A DNA stretch of 64,000 nt from Tyto alba (taxonomy: Eukaryota > Chordata > Aves > Strigiformes > Tytonidae), in NCBI RefSeq assembly GCF_018691265.1, contig NW_024881301.1, forward strand, positions 11,359,752 through 11,423,751, read 5' to 3'. Below, in pieces: positions 39,001 through 51,171 of this stretch. Position 1 is the stretch's first letter. Every line of letters begins with the position of its first letter. The notes beneath the pieces are model-generated. The model did no database searches, was not told the DNA's origin, and saw nothing but the letters and a program-made list of their open reading frames with translations. The translations under genes were made by a program, and so were the position numbers.

Positions 39001-41960
39001 ATCTTCCAGAGCGAAAGAGCTGCAACAGTTCAGCCAAGATGCATTATATCAAAAGCATGGATAAGTAATTCAGTGTCCTCATGGGAAGGATAGCATTACA
39101 GCTTCACAACATTCATAAAGTGCCTGCACAGTGAAAGATCTAACACAATCATTAAAAGATGGATGAATGCCCTGTGAATCTTCACCTCTTATCATGGATC
39201 ATGGCTCTTATCTAGGCAGGAGCAGGAAGAGTAGCATGTACTCACAATGACAGAGGGCACAACAACAGCTTAGTCGTACTCATTTGACGTGAGCATGTGA
39301 GCTTTCAAACGTGATTTACTATGTTTGCATAGCAATATTAATTACTTTTTAAAGGCTAGTCAGTCAAGAATATGCACAGAGTTGACAAAACTCAGTTAGA
39401 AACTTTAGCCAAGCTCTGTAGGACTTAGAGAAGATTAGCAGTTCTATTACTCATGGTGTACCATAGCTTTAAGTCACAAACTAGCTCCTGTATTTTTAAC
39501 CCTCTTCTGTGTCAAAACATCTGTGTGATTTTAGAGATGTCACTTTACCTCCCTCCATAATTCTTATTTGACATCTCTCTAGTGCTGTTATGATAAATTA
39601 GCTCTTGCCCATATAGTTCACTAAATGTTACAAGGAGTGTTTGGGGTGTTTTAGTAGTTACCAAATTCTTGGTTCTGCTGTTACTATTTACCGCATGACG
39701 ACTTGATATCTGGGTTCAGCATCCCAGATGTGACTGAGAAGAACTCAACACAGCTTAAAGAGGCAATTCTCCAAAGGCCTCTTCCCATTCTCTCAATGAG
39801 ACCTGGTGCAAACCTAGAAGAAGACAGAATAAACCACTAAATGTCAAAATAGCCAAGAGTAATCCCTTCCTGTAATACATGATGTCTACAAAAGGAGCTG
39901 TAGAGCTTCTAACATGGTTCTGGGCCATCTAACATTTCTACTTTCCAGGAGAACGTGAATGGGCATTTTATACTAATGTTAAGATTCTTGATTGTCCCTC
40001 TGGCTTCCGAATCTTGAAGGCTTCTTCCCAAAAAGAGATAATTTTCCTCAGAGATTTCCAAGACCTACATCTTAATCCCCCCGTGTCAATATTAAGACAT
40101 TTAAACTTTCAAATCCTATGCACAAAAGTAATTTGGTTGGCCTCAGCAGGGCTGTTTTCAGGATTCAGAATTACTCATATCACTGAGGAACTGCAGACAA
40201 AGGCACCATGTTTTGTAAATATCAGTGATCTCTGTAGCTCTAAGAGCTTTAGGAGCTGCAGTATATTTGAAAAGCTAGCTTTGAACTACCTGGCATTCTG
40301 CAGCTTCCCTTGGAGTGCTCATGGATGAAATATTTGAGATAAACCTCAAAAACGATATAAGCAGGAGAAAAAAAAAGGTAGTTGAAGGAAACTGGAAATC
40401 TGCTATGGATCATGTGCTAGTATTCCCATTCAAGAGGTGATTTTTCTTATTCTGTTATTTGCTTTTTTTCTGGGTATCGAAAAGAAGTGTAACTTAGTCA
40501 AATATTTCCAGCTCTCACTGGAGTCCATGTGGTTTGGAAACACCACCAATTCATTTGGCTCATTACACAGAAAGGTCATGTTTTTCACAAGCATATGGTG
40601 CAAACGCTTGAACACAGAATAGCAAAATACCACTTGAAATTTAGGGTGTTGTCTCGACAATTCCCCAACATGAAGATGTTCCCTCTATCTCTTTAGCGTA
40701 AGTCTAGAAATCACTGTAAGATCACAAAAAACCTTTTATACTCCACTGATTGCCATTATATAGCCAAAATATAAGAAAATACATTGTTTGTTTATTTGTT
40801 TTTTTCTTTCCTTCCTCATTCCCCTGTTGAAGACCTAAGAATATAATAAACTAAATTTGATTTTGTGGTTCATTGTTTCCTCTGAAAATGGGAAAGTCTG
40901 ATTTTTGGAGACCTGTGATCTTCTACTTCGTGTTCCCTGTCTGTTGAGTTTATCTCCACTAAATTTTAGTGAAATTATCAATGTTCAGTTTCATTATCAA
41001 TGAAGATTCTCTAGACCAGTCTCCAATAGGACTCTTCTACCAACTTTTGCTTTAAATTCAGTTTTGTGCTTACACAGTTTGTATAGTTATTGATGTCCTG
41101 AATGGGAGAGGTTACCAAACAATATACCACTATTTAATTTTAAAGTGAGTGAATCATTATAAAATTCTGACCAAAAAGAAGAATGAGTTAGTAAAAAATT
41201 AGTTGTTCATTGTCTCCTTCAAAAATGTACATCAAAAACATATTCTAACATAGATTGCTTTTTAAAGCTTGAAGGTGCACTGCATTAGCAAAACTTCCAT
41301 TGGTTCAGAGGAGCCAAAGGGATTTACTTCTGTTAATATTGCCTAGCTGTTTGGGATTTTTTAATAATTTATTTTTTTCAGAATGTAAAGTGCCCTGGTC
41401 TCTTTGACTCTGAGTTTTTTATAAATATTTAGAACTGGATGGAAAGAGGGGCTGCTGTGTGACTTCTGATAAGAAAATACAACAATCAAATGCTTCTGGA
41501 GAAACATGTGGAAACACAGCCATCGACTGCAATACCCATCCTTTGCCCCATGTGTCAGGTCCCCCTGTGCCTCACTGGTGTCACCTCCTCGCTGCACAGA
41601 GGACCCTTACCAGCTTCCCTGTTTGCATCACCTCTGCACCAGACTCTCACCCAGCCCAGCAGCACTTGCTTTCTGGAGAATGGAAAAGGAAGGGAAAGAG
41701 GCAAGGTTCAGGGTTGGATGCAGACAGAGGGATGGAAAGGGAGGTAGAGGTAAAGATGAGGCCTCATGTTGTCTCAAGTCATCCAGAATAAAGTCTCAGA
41801 CTGTTCAGGACATTGACAAGAGTTTTCATGTTGATATACTTTCCATCAGTTTCCAGCTGACATGTAACCATTTTTCTTCAGGTAAAAATAGGACCATAGT
41901 GCTTTGAGATATTCTCCAAGATTCATCTCCATTGCTTTATTCATTGCACATTCTTTATCT

Positions 41961-41982
41961 ACACTGCTTTGTTAAGCAGTGT
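41961..41982. repeat. Perfect 9-bp hairpin, 4-nt loop
   Basis: The arm acactgctt at 41961-41969, loop tgtt, and exact complement aagcagtgt at 41974-41982 form a compact stem-loop. It is short enough to occur by chance in a window of this size, and no function is implied. Confidence 0.8.
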
Positions 41983-44900
41983 CATTAACAAAGGAACAGT
42001 CTGTTCAGCAAATTTGGGACTCTTTCTAAAGTAACTCATACAATCTTTACCAATGTGCTTGAGTGGAAAAAAAAAAATTATGCACATATCTTGATTTTTA
42101 TTTGGCGACAGCATTTTCGAGTGAATTTTTCATTCCTTCTGACTGATTCAGTATGCCACAAAATACAATACACTGTGGAGAATAAAAGCTGAGTTCAGAA
42201 TTGCCTGACAGCCAACCCAGAGCTGCCGAGAAAAATCTAAATGGTGAGAAGTATATTTGCTCATGAAATTTTTGTGATTTGTAATAACTTCAACATTAGC
42301 AGCACCACAAAGAGGGATGTTCTGAATTTAAACATAAGGAATAAATTAAACCAGTGAGGTTGTAACAGTTTATTACTATCTGAGAATCTGATCCAGGATT
42401 TTTATAGTGACAATGTGAAGTTGGTCCCCACTCAGTTGAAAGGTTTAAGAATATCTTTGCCACATAAGCAATTTTTTCAATAAAATAGCTTTAAAAGTTG
42501 TGTGTTGCTTAGATTTAAAAAATCAATGTGTTGCTTTACATTACTTCAGTCCATTCCAGTCCTGTGAATATTATCAAGCACACTGTTGAAAAATGTTTTC
42601 TCATGAATTGCAGGGTAAGAGATGCCATTAATGACTAAAATGTAAAAGAATGCATTGGAGAGTTTACATATTTGTATTTTGTAGCTCAACTATTGCCTTA
42701 CATATACATTAAAACGTATTTAAAGGAAAACCCAATAACACAAAAATAAGTACTTCTTGTTCGCTTAGGTCCTGAAGTGTATGAAAAAAAATTAATGGGT
42801 GGAGTGGTGACATTTATTTAAAAGGGTGCATTAATTATAGGATATGAGAAAGTAATAGTTGAACTTCACTTAAAACTAAGCACAAAGAAAACTTCAAATA
42901 CATATTGCATAACTTTGAGCTTCTGTTTAGTTTACATGTTCATTCTCTAAAAGTATCTGCTTCCCTTAATTGATTATGTCAGGATCTTAAAAAGCTTACC
43001 CTTGAAATGTACATGGTTGCATTAGACACATTCCGGGTGATAGTATGGTCCAGCTCTTTATGTTGTTACCTTAATTCAACCAAAATGACTGAATTTGTCT
43101 TGAAGTGTTTCAGAGAGAGAGTCCTATAAATATTGTGAGTTTCTTAATGGTAATAATCATGCCAGTTGAAGGGATAGCTCCTATAGAACGATCTAAAATA
43201 AAAATAAGTATATATTCTTCCACAATTGCCACATAAATACAGGCTGTACTGAAATCTGTAGAAAGTGTGACCCCTTAAGTTTCACTGTTTTATCGTGCCT
43301 GATGACTATTTTAATATTTCTTTTTCTTTAGAAAATCTAGTTTGTGCTTATAGGGCCAAAAATCTTTTAATACTCTCCAGTTTACATTGCCTATAGGGTT
43401 TACTTGGTTTGCTTCTTCGCTTGTTGAATGATTTAAACCTCATCAGAGCTCTTAAACCTGTGTATTTCCTACATTTTTAACTATATCCTGTTATTTGATA
43501 AATAACGAGTCTGGCTAAGTGTGAGATGCTGGCAAAAGCTTATCTGTTTTATTGTGGGAGAAGATTCTGGAATAGTCTGCACATTATCCTCCTCCTCCTA
43601 GCCTCCTTGGTATTTGTAGTTGCACACACATGCATGCGTAGTGGCCTGACATACCGCTTGGCTTGACACGATGCTGTCCCGGGTGAGTGCTTACAAAGCA
43701 GTTTCTTACCTTAGAATTGACACTGCCAGAGAAGTAGGAAGCAAAAGAGAAATACAGCTTTTCCACCACCTTTTGTGAGAGCTTCCTCACTATTACAGAT
43801 AGCTCTCTGAGGAGGGACTGAGTGAATGCAGTGAAGAGCATTAAACTTCATGCAGTACCAGAATTTACACAGGATCTAATGCATTTGTGCTTCCTGCTCT
43901 CCTTTTCATTCATGTGACTCTGCTTCATCTTTGCTTGCTATTTTGAGTAGGAAAGACACCAGGTAGCTGCTTGCACTAAGCTGCAGAATGAAGTGTGTCT
44001 GCCTCATGCTTACTGTATGGCTTAACTGAGTAATTCATGCCAAGAGCTGGTAACGTTATAGTAGTAAATCCAGGACTGCCATACATCTTGATTTCAAACT
44101 CAGTTCAGGTGTAATTTGAAGGGTTTGCCTTGGATTTTGGGGTGCTCAGCTAACTAGCGATCTCTCTGGGTGAGTGCCAGACAGCTGGAATTTTTGGAGG
44201 CATCTACTCAATATGAGTGAATAAATTGTATACTGCGTGCAGAGAGAGGCCAGTTCTCCTGGAGGCCTTCATCAGCTCTGAGGCATATGTACATGAACTG
44301 TCACATCCAGTGGGTACAATGCTCAGACACAAATCATTTCTACTGTACAGACACAGTAGATCAAACATTTCCTGGAAGCACGGGATTTCCTAAACCCACA
44401 GTACATGGCCCATGTGCCTGTGTTTCTTCCTGGAAAACTTTGGCCTGCCCTTGATACATGGATTTGTTTTATATAAAAACAATTGGACTTAAGCAAGCAC
44501 CAACCCAACAAAAGAATTTGTCACTTCTAACAATAAGAATGTGTTGGAAATGTTTAAGATGTTTAAACTGGCTGCTCACAACCAGCTTTTGTCTGCTGTA
44601 GGCCATGTCCAGATGCTTCTTACCTTGCCCATACCCTTTGAAAATTACATCTAATATATTCTGCCATGATCTTCCCATATCCTTAAGTCTTCAGCATTCA
44701 AAACTAGCTTATCCTGCTTCCACTTAATGCATAGGAAAAGAATTCTTTTCCAATTCCCTTGAAAAAAAATGGTTAACAGAGCATACTCTTGCTAGCGTTA
44801 ATCATTTGGGAATCCCTGCTGCCCTTTAGGAACAGCCTTGTTAGGAGAACGAAGACAAAAGAGAGTCCCTTTCTGAATTTGACAGACACATTGAAGCCAT

Positions 44901-46067
44901 GTAGTGCACTGTCTCATTGGGCCAGCGCTGAAGTGATGTGATTGCCAGTGTGGAGGAGAGGTCTGGGTCACGTCCCCAAAGGTCATCGTCGCCAGCAGGC
45001 AATACCTAAAGAGTATATTCCCTGCACTCCCCTAGCTCAAAGGATCTGATTGTGCGAGCCCTCACATTGAAACACACAAACAGAGAGAGATTCTTCTTCA
45101 ATCTCCATGCTCAGCCACAGCACAGTCACAATGTGGCCCTTGTTGCAGACAGGGGACTTCATACTGCTTACGAAAAAGTTGCGTAAGAGAGAGCTGGAGA
45201 ACTCAAGGTGAAATGCATTTTCAAATGCTGACAGGTAACACTAGCATGAAAACTGTACAGCTGAACCTCCTAACTCCTGTTAATACCTTAAAGAATTGCA
45301 GATGAGTTATAAATAAATAAATGAAACTCTTTCAATTCCTTTAAATCTTACAAGTCTTTAAATCTTAAGACTCGTTCAACAAGTACTTTTGGTCCAAAAA
45401 ATGTTTGTGGAGACAGAAAAGCACTGTTGGAAGAAAAATTAATAGTTGACAGAAACATATTTTGTATAATGTTTTGTAGAATACAAAGACATACAAAGTA
45501 CTGAATTCCCGTGTTTTCAAGTCTAGGCGATATACTAAGGTGATAGCTCAGCCTATTTTCAAACCCAGCTTTGTAACAAAGAGCACTGAGATTTATATGA
45601 TTTTGGAGTTTGCTAGGCAACAGGATGGAAAAATTATTAATGAAATAAAATCCTATTCTGCCTCTCACTCAAATACTCTGTTACAAGGGGGCCTCGGTGA
45701 CATCTCTGTGAAATAAATGATCATGATAGGTTAAATATTTGCTATGCTAGATATTAGAGGAAAAAACAGGGAAACTTTAGGATCCACTGCCTACAACTTG
45801 CCTAACATCTGCAAGATAATCAGAAGCAGAAGTGTGCAGATGGTGTCGGGGGGGATATTGTCTGAGGTATACCCCCTTTCTGTGAGCAGAAGCCACCAAG
45901 CATGGAGAGAAGGAAACAAGCAGACAGCAAACAGTGCTGGAACAGGGTCACCAGGCAGGAACCAGAAGATGAGAGATCTGGGGCAAGAGTGAACTGTGTT
46001 ATGAACTGTGCACAAAAATACTATTTCTAATGGCTAGACTCTTCCTTTGCCTGGAATTTGTACATAT

Positions 46068-46168
46068 TAATAAATAAATAAATAAACAAATAAATAAATA
46101 AATAGATAAATAAATAAATAAATAAGTAAATAGATAAATAGATAAATAGATAGATAAATAAATAAAAT
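46068..46168. repeat. Compound (AAAT)n/(GATA)n microsatellite
   Basis: About 100 bp is dominated by AAAT units, interrupted by several AGAT/GATA-type units and single C or G changes. It is the largest short tandem repeat in the window and is very likely polymorphic between individuals. Confidence 0.95.
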
Positions 46169-47731
46169 ATTGGCACATGACTGATTCCTAATATTTCAGA
46201 ACAGAGAAAAATACAATTCTTGATAAAGAGGAATATTTTTTTTCCCTATCAACACAAGCTACCATCCTCTTTTTTACATTTGGGAAGATCTGAGCAAAGA
46301 GAAGGTAATTTTTTTGTCAGAATTCGGTGAATCATTATGTTAAACTGAAGGATATAAAGGTCTGGGTACAGGAAACAACACTGTACTCTGCCACTGTTAT
46401 ATTTTTCAGGCACTACTGACATCACTGGACTAAGTGGCTATACTGATAGAATGATTGCAATATGAAAAGGTCGATTTTATTCCTAAAACGTCCAGGAGAA
46501 TTTTCTTCCTTCATCTTCCCCATTCCTATAAATGTGACTAATTTTGGTGAGGCAGGTTCAGGACCCACTGAATGAAATGAAGCATAATAAGTCACAAAAG
46601 TAAGATGTCCTTAAACAAGGATTAAATGCTGGTTTTCACTACAAGATGACTTTACTGCTCCCATTTGTTTTATGAAAACACAAGCTTCGCTTTACTATTA
46701 GTCAGTCTCTGAGCAATCATTAGGTACCACTGAACCAGATCCTTGTGCGGTTTGACAAACCTTCACTTTTGGGATAGGATAAGAATTTGATTTGGCTTAG
46801 CTATTTTGAAATCAATGTGTGCTGTCAGACCCTGAACAGCACACTTCTGCACAATATGCAGAACATAAAATATAGGTTTAGTAGGCCTGGTTTTCTATTG
46901 CATTTCATCAGCATTATAAACATACACTAGGGCAAAGCCAGAGTCAAACGGTTGAATCAGCCTCCTTGTGCCCAATGGAAATAACCCACTTCTTTGCAAA
47001 AATCTGCAGAAAGCTTTCTACATGATATCATATTTCTCCTTACTGGCACTCTTTAACCCTTTCTTCTGTGACCAATATCCAGTAATAGAGGAGTTCTTTG
47101 ATAACATTGGCTGTTGTAGTACACTTTTCCCTTCCTTCTTTTTCTTTTGTTTTTCAAGGGTTTGGGTTTGTGTCTGTGTGGCTTTTTTTTTGTTTTTTTT
47201 TTTCCTAATTCCACTCTGAAAACAATTTCTGCGTGTTCAGTGGAGTCACTGTAATTTTTGCTCAGTGCTTTAAGGTTCATCCTTCTCTCCCAGAATTTTC
47301 CATCTAGGAAGACAGGATCTGAGATTCCTCCTGTGTTTCATTTAGTCAGCCTTTCAGACTAGTTCACCACTGCTGTGTGTGTGAGGGAGCAAATGAAACT
47401 GAGCATGAGCTTCATGATTACTACTTACCTAACAAGACTAGTTTTCAAATTTTCTGCAAGAACAACTGATTAGACTCCATGAAAACATTTTATTCCTGTA
47501 AAATTCTCTACAGACACTGAGAAAAAGAGCAAACAAGCCAGAAAGCCTTGAGGGTGAAAAAGGTATCAGGAACACAGGTTTTCTGCCAGGAGAGTTCCCG
47601 GGTGACAGGCAACCTGGGCTTGTTGTGCTATTTCTAAGACAGGCAGGCAGCTTGCTGAGTCAGTACTCATTCAGTGTCCTTCAAGAATGAATTGAAAGAA
47701 GTGAAGAATATACTTTGCTTCCTCAGTAGGA

Positions 47732-47745
47732 TTTTTTTTTTTTTT
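47732..47745. repeat. Poly-T tract of 14 bases
   Basis: This is an uninterrupted T run, which could be the tail of a minus-strand retroposed sequence. Nothing adjacent is recognised. Confidence 0.85.
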
Positions 47746-50700
47746 CCTGAAACTGTTTTGAGCATCTTTGGCTGGAAGAAATAGAGACAACAACCATTAT
47801 CACATAAAAGCAAGACCACTTCCTCCGGGACAAACACCACAGGTATATGGGTCAAAATGGCAGCTGGAAGTCCTTTCAAACACATGAGCTTTTAATAGGC
47901 AGTCTCAGAATAATTGCAGAAGGTTTGTACCAGACCACCTGGAAACAAGATTCAGCTATTTACCAGTAAGGTTAAGGCACTTCTGCCTAACCTTTATTAC
48001 AGGAATTTTACACAGCTTGATTTATTCTGGGATGAGATAACAAGACTCATATATGAGGTTTTCAGGAGACTTCATTCAGCTGTTTTCCAAATAAGATCTG
48101 TACTGTTAATATTGTTGTAAATGCACGTTAATTACCCAGGAACCTTAGACGTATTTGGTAAAGTTGGTTGTCACAGCAGTTGTTGCTATGCTATGTGGTC
48201 TGTTTTGCATTTAGCTTTTTGGTATGGTAATATTACAAAATAGCATACTCACTGTGGGGAGAAAAAAACCAACCCACCAAGCCTCTTTCTTCCTAATATG
48301 GTGAAATAAAAGGCCTTGGTCTGAGCTAGCTGAAGTGCTGATGGAGTCAAAGCCCAAGGATCAGTCTGGTGTGGCGCATGAAGAGAACGAGGGTCATGGT
48401 TAAGATTGACACTGGGAGGGAAGGAAATGTTTAAATTCCCTGATCATGACTAAATAATGGGAGCCAGTGACGCTATCAGGGAAAAAGCCCTCTTCTCGTC
48501 CCAGCACGTGTTTGATTCCAGACTGGCGAGAACATTCCTTCCTACTATTGCTGGTGTGGGAGATCTGGGCTGTGCTATATAGCAGATGTAGAGACTTATT
48601 TCTCACAAAGGTTTATACTAAGCAGGGATATGAATTGCAGAGTGGGCAGCAGCATGGAGGTCTGGGGCAGAGCCCTGAGCTAAAGAGGAGGCTGGTGAGG
48701 GACTGCACACCTGACACCAGGCCTTGGCGGCTCTCTCTGCTTCTATATTGCCCAGTGAGAAGGGGCCCCAAATGCCGTTAGAGGGCCAGGGAGTTTTGCC
48801 TTTTTCCTTATTTGTGTTCACTATCACCTTTCAAACAAAAGAGCGCAGTGTTTCACAACAGTGAGCAATTGGCCAGCAGGAGCTCTTTCCCCTGTCCCTA
48901 CCGGCTCGCAGCTGGAGACATGAGGTTTTGGGGCTGTTTCTCCAGGGTTCTGTTCCTTCTGGTAAAAACTTCTCCTCAGGGATCCTTGGTACAGTATTAA
49001 CTCATGATATTTAAGTCCCATGAGACTTGTTTTTTTTCCTTTTACTTGCTGATGCAGGGAAGAGATAGGTGAATTCATAAAACAATAGGGACTAACATGT
49101 CCAGATACATAACTCCAGTAATTATGATTTATCAGGTACCCCAGTCATCTGAGGCTTTGCAAACAAAAGACAACTGAAACACTCGTGTCTCCCCAGAGGG
49201 AAAGCTACATGGAAAGCACTCAAATAGCTTTAACCACATTTGTGTCAGAAATTCTTCTCAGATTTGGTGACTGTGGCTTGTTCTAATTAAAATAGTAACA
49301 GTTTCAACACTATGTTTAAAAGCAAACAATTATTTGCTGTTTATGAGGGGAAAAAGGATAGAAAATGAAGATAGCATTTCTCTTCCTGGAGGTCATGTCT
49401 CCACAACACCAAAGAACATTTTCTTCTGCTGAAATATTGTCACTCATCAGAAAGCTTTGCTTCCCAGAAGCTGACCAGGAGCATGGGCAGGTTGGGCAGC
49501 CGAATCATCCATATTACACCTCCTTGTGTTCAGAAAGATGTAAAGGCCTCAGCTTTGCCTTTTTAAAGCACTGATAATGTCCACAGCTGGATCTGTTGTG
49601 CCTCAGTGTTTCCACAACAGCTCACCGACGTTGGGCTCAGACCTAACCCAGAAGGGGTTGCCTGAGACCACCCAGACAAAGCAAGGAGGCTCAGGGAAGC
49701 AGCCAGAGGATGCAGCAGAGGTAGCAGTGTAAAGGGGAGAAGCATGTCCAGTCAGCTTTATTAAATAATTTACTGTTTATATTTCCATTATGAAAACTCT
49801 GACAAGGAGGGAAATACTGAAAAGGAAGTACCTTTTTTTTTAGAGGAGTAAAAGTGATGCTTGTGGTTTTAAACAAAGGCCTGTTGTGAGGATGATGCCA
49901 TAAAGAAAAGGAAGAGAAAGGGAAACTTCATTTGAATCAATTCAGATAAGAGAAGGCCAGAAGACCTTATGACAGAATTTTCCATTAATTCTTGTAGTCT
50001 AGCTCTCTGCCATTATGTTACCTCCTGACTCTTTTGTACAAATATTGTTGTGGTTATTATTACTGTTTACTGTAACTAATCTAATTACACTTACAAAACT
50101 TGCTTATAGTATTGCAGCCATAATAATGCAAAAGAGCAAAGTCAGACAAGACTTTTGTGGTGGGTGTTTTATAAGAATTTGAATGAACTCGTATAACTGT
50201 CTTCAGCTGTGAGAATTTACAGTGGGAGAAGACAAGAATAAAGGAGTAAGGAACAAACTACTTTGTTTTGTTTCAATCACTGTATTGAATCATAACTTGA
50301 AATTTGACTTTTAGTGAATTATAAATTTTTTTGAACCTGTGATCAAAACCTTTTGTTTGACCTAAGCCATATTATTTCATTTTAAAGACAAATTTTCTTA
50401 AGGTTTCTTCTATTTTAATTTAATTTTTAAAAAAATAATTATTTTTAAGACTTTTCAAATAAAAGGTAATTATTCTTCTGAATTAGAAGAATTTCAAGTT
50501 CTTAATTATTTTCTGGAGCCAAGATGAGTTTGTAAAATGTTTTAGGGCTCCCAAGTCTGATTATTTTTCTCCAAAGAAGCTTACACTGGAGCATTTCAGT
50601 CAGTAAGTGAAACAGGAAAGGACATAAAGAGAAACTGAGGCACATATATGTTTTTATAATACTTTTACAGCGTCTCATAGATGGATATCAGTGTCAGAAA

Positions 50701-50968
50701 TAGAAATTGCATCTTCTGAGTCCCCCTCTATGGTGTAAAACACTAAAGGACATTAAAGAAGTAAATTATTAGATGCAAATAAATTTCCAGCCATAACTGT
50801 TACAAGCAAGATCATAAAGATCACCAGAACTGTGCACTTTGCCTCCAACATCTTGTTCTCTGCTCCCTAGTACAGTCACGAGTGAAGCCGTAGTTGCATT
50901 TTCTGTCTGCATGGTACAAGTTAGCATGGTAGAAAGGTATATTTATTTTCATCGCTATCTCTTTCCAG

Positions 50969-51171
50969 AAAGTCTCTCCCTCGTTGTCGAAGAATTAACA
51001 GGATGCTTTCCAATGAGTCGACACCTCCTCCTGCGTTCAGTCGCTCCAACTCACAGGCCTCCATGGACAGCACCTCCATGGAGGACTTCTGGTGTGAAGT
51101 GGAGAGCATCAAGGAGAGCAGTGAAGATGGATCTGAAGAAGCAACACTCTTGGAGTTCAAACCCGCTGATG
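50969..51171 (+). CDS. ARHGAP28: ARHGAP28 coding exon 2 (residues 42-110)
   Basis: This exon is preceded by TTTCCAG and ends GATG|GTGAGC (phase 1). It completes Arg42 and encodes a basic block, KSLPRCRRINRMLSNES (residues 43-59). A serine-rich block FSRSNSQASMDS then leads into SMEDFW (residues 78-83), followed by an acidic stretch. The basic block and the RSNS...SMEDFW sequence are strongly diagnostic of ARHGAP28. The shorter RSxSxxSxxxxSMED(F/Y)W pattern is shared with ARHGAP18. The serines after Arg67 and the acidic SSEDGSEE look like kinase target sequence, which is inference. Met54 is an in-frame internal methionine that could serve a shorter isoform. At 203 bp the exon cannot be skipped without a frameshift. 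Confidence 0.96.

Larger units (their letters stand above)
10159..50968 (+). other. ARHGAP28: ARHGAP28 intron 1 (40.8 kb, phase 2)
   Basis: The intron opens with GTAAAG and closes with a pyrimidine-rich tract ending TTTCCAG. It separates residues 41 and 43 at the Arg42 codon. It contains no exon, RNA gene or intact mobile element that I can recognise on either strand. The longest open frames inside it (about 100-130 codons) match no protein family and are not framed by splice sites. Visible contents are simple repeats, several poly-A runs, two clear hairpins, and a few short GC- and CpG-richer patches in AT-rich DNA. Long first introns often carry enhancers, but I cannot tell conserved from neutral sequence here. 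Confidence 0.88.

Noticed and set aside
41506..41907. 133-codon plus-strand open frame in intron 1
   Set aside because: Three overlapping frames are open here because the DNA is locally GC-richer and purine-rich. The translation matches no family I know and has no splice context.
41961..41982. 9-bp hairpin as a microRNA precursor
   Set aside because: The stem is far too short for a Drosha or Dicer substrate, and flanking sequence does not extend the pairing.
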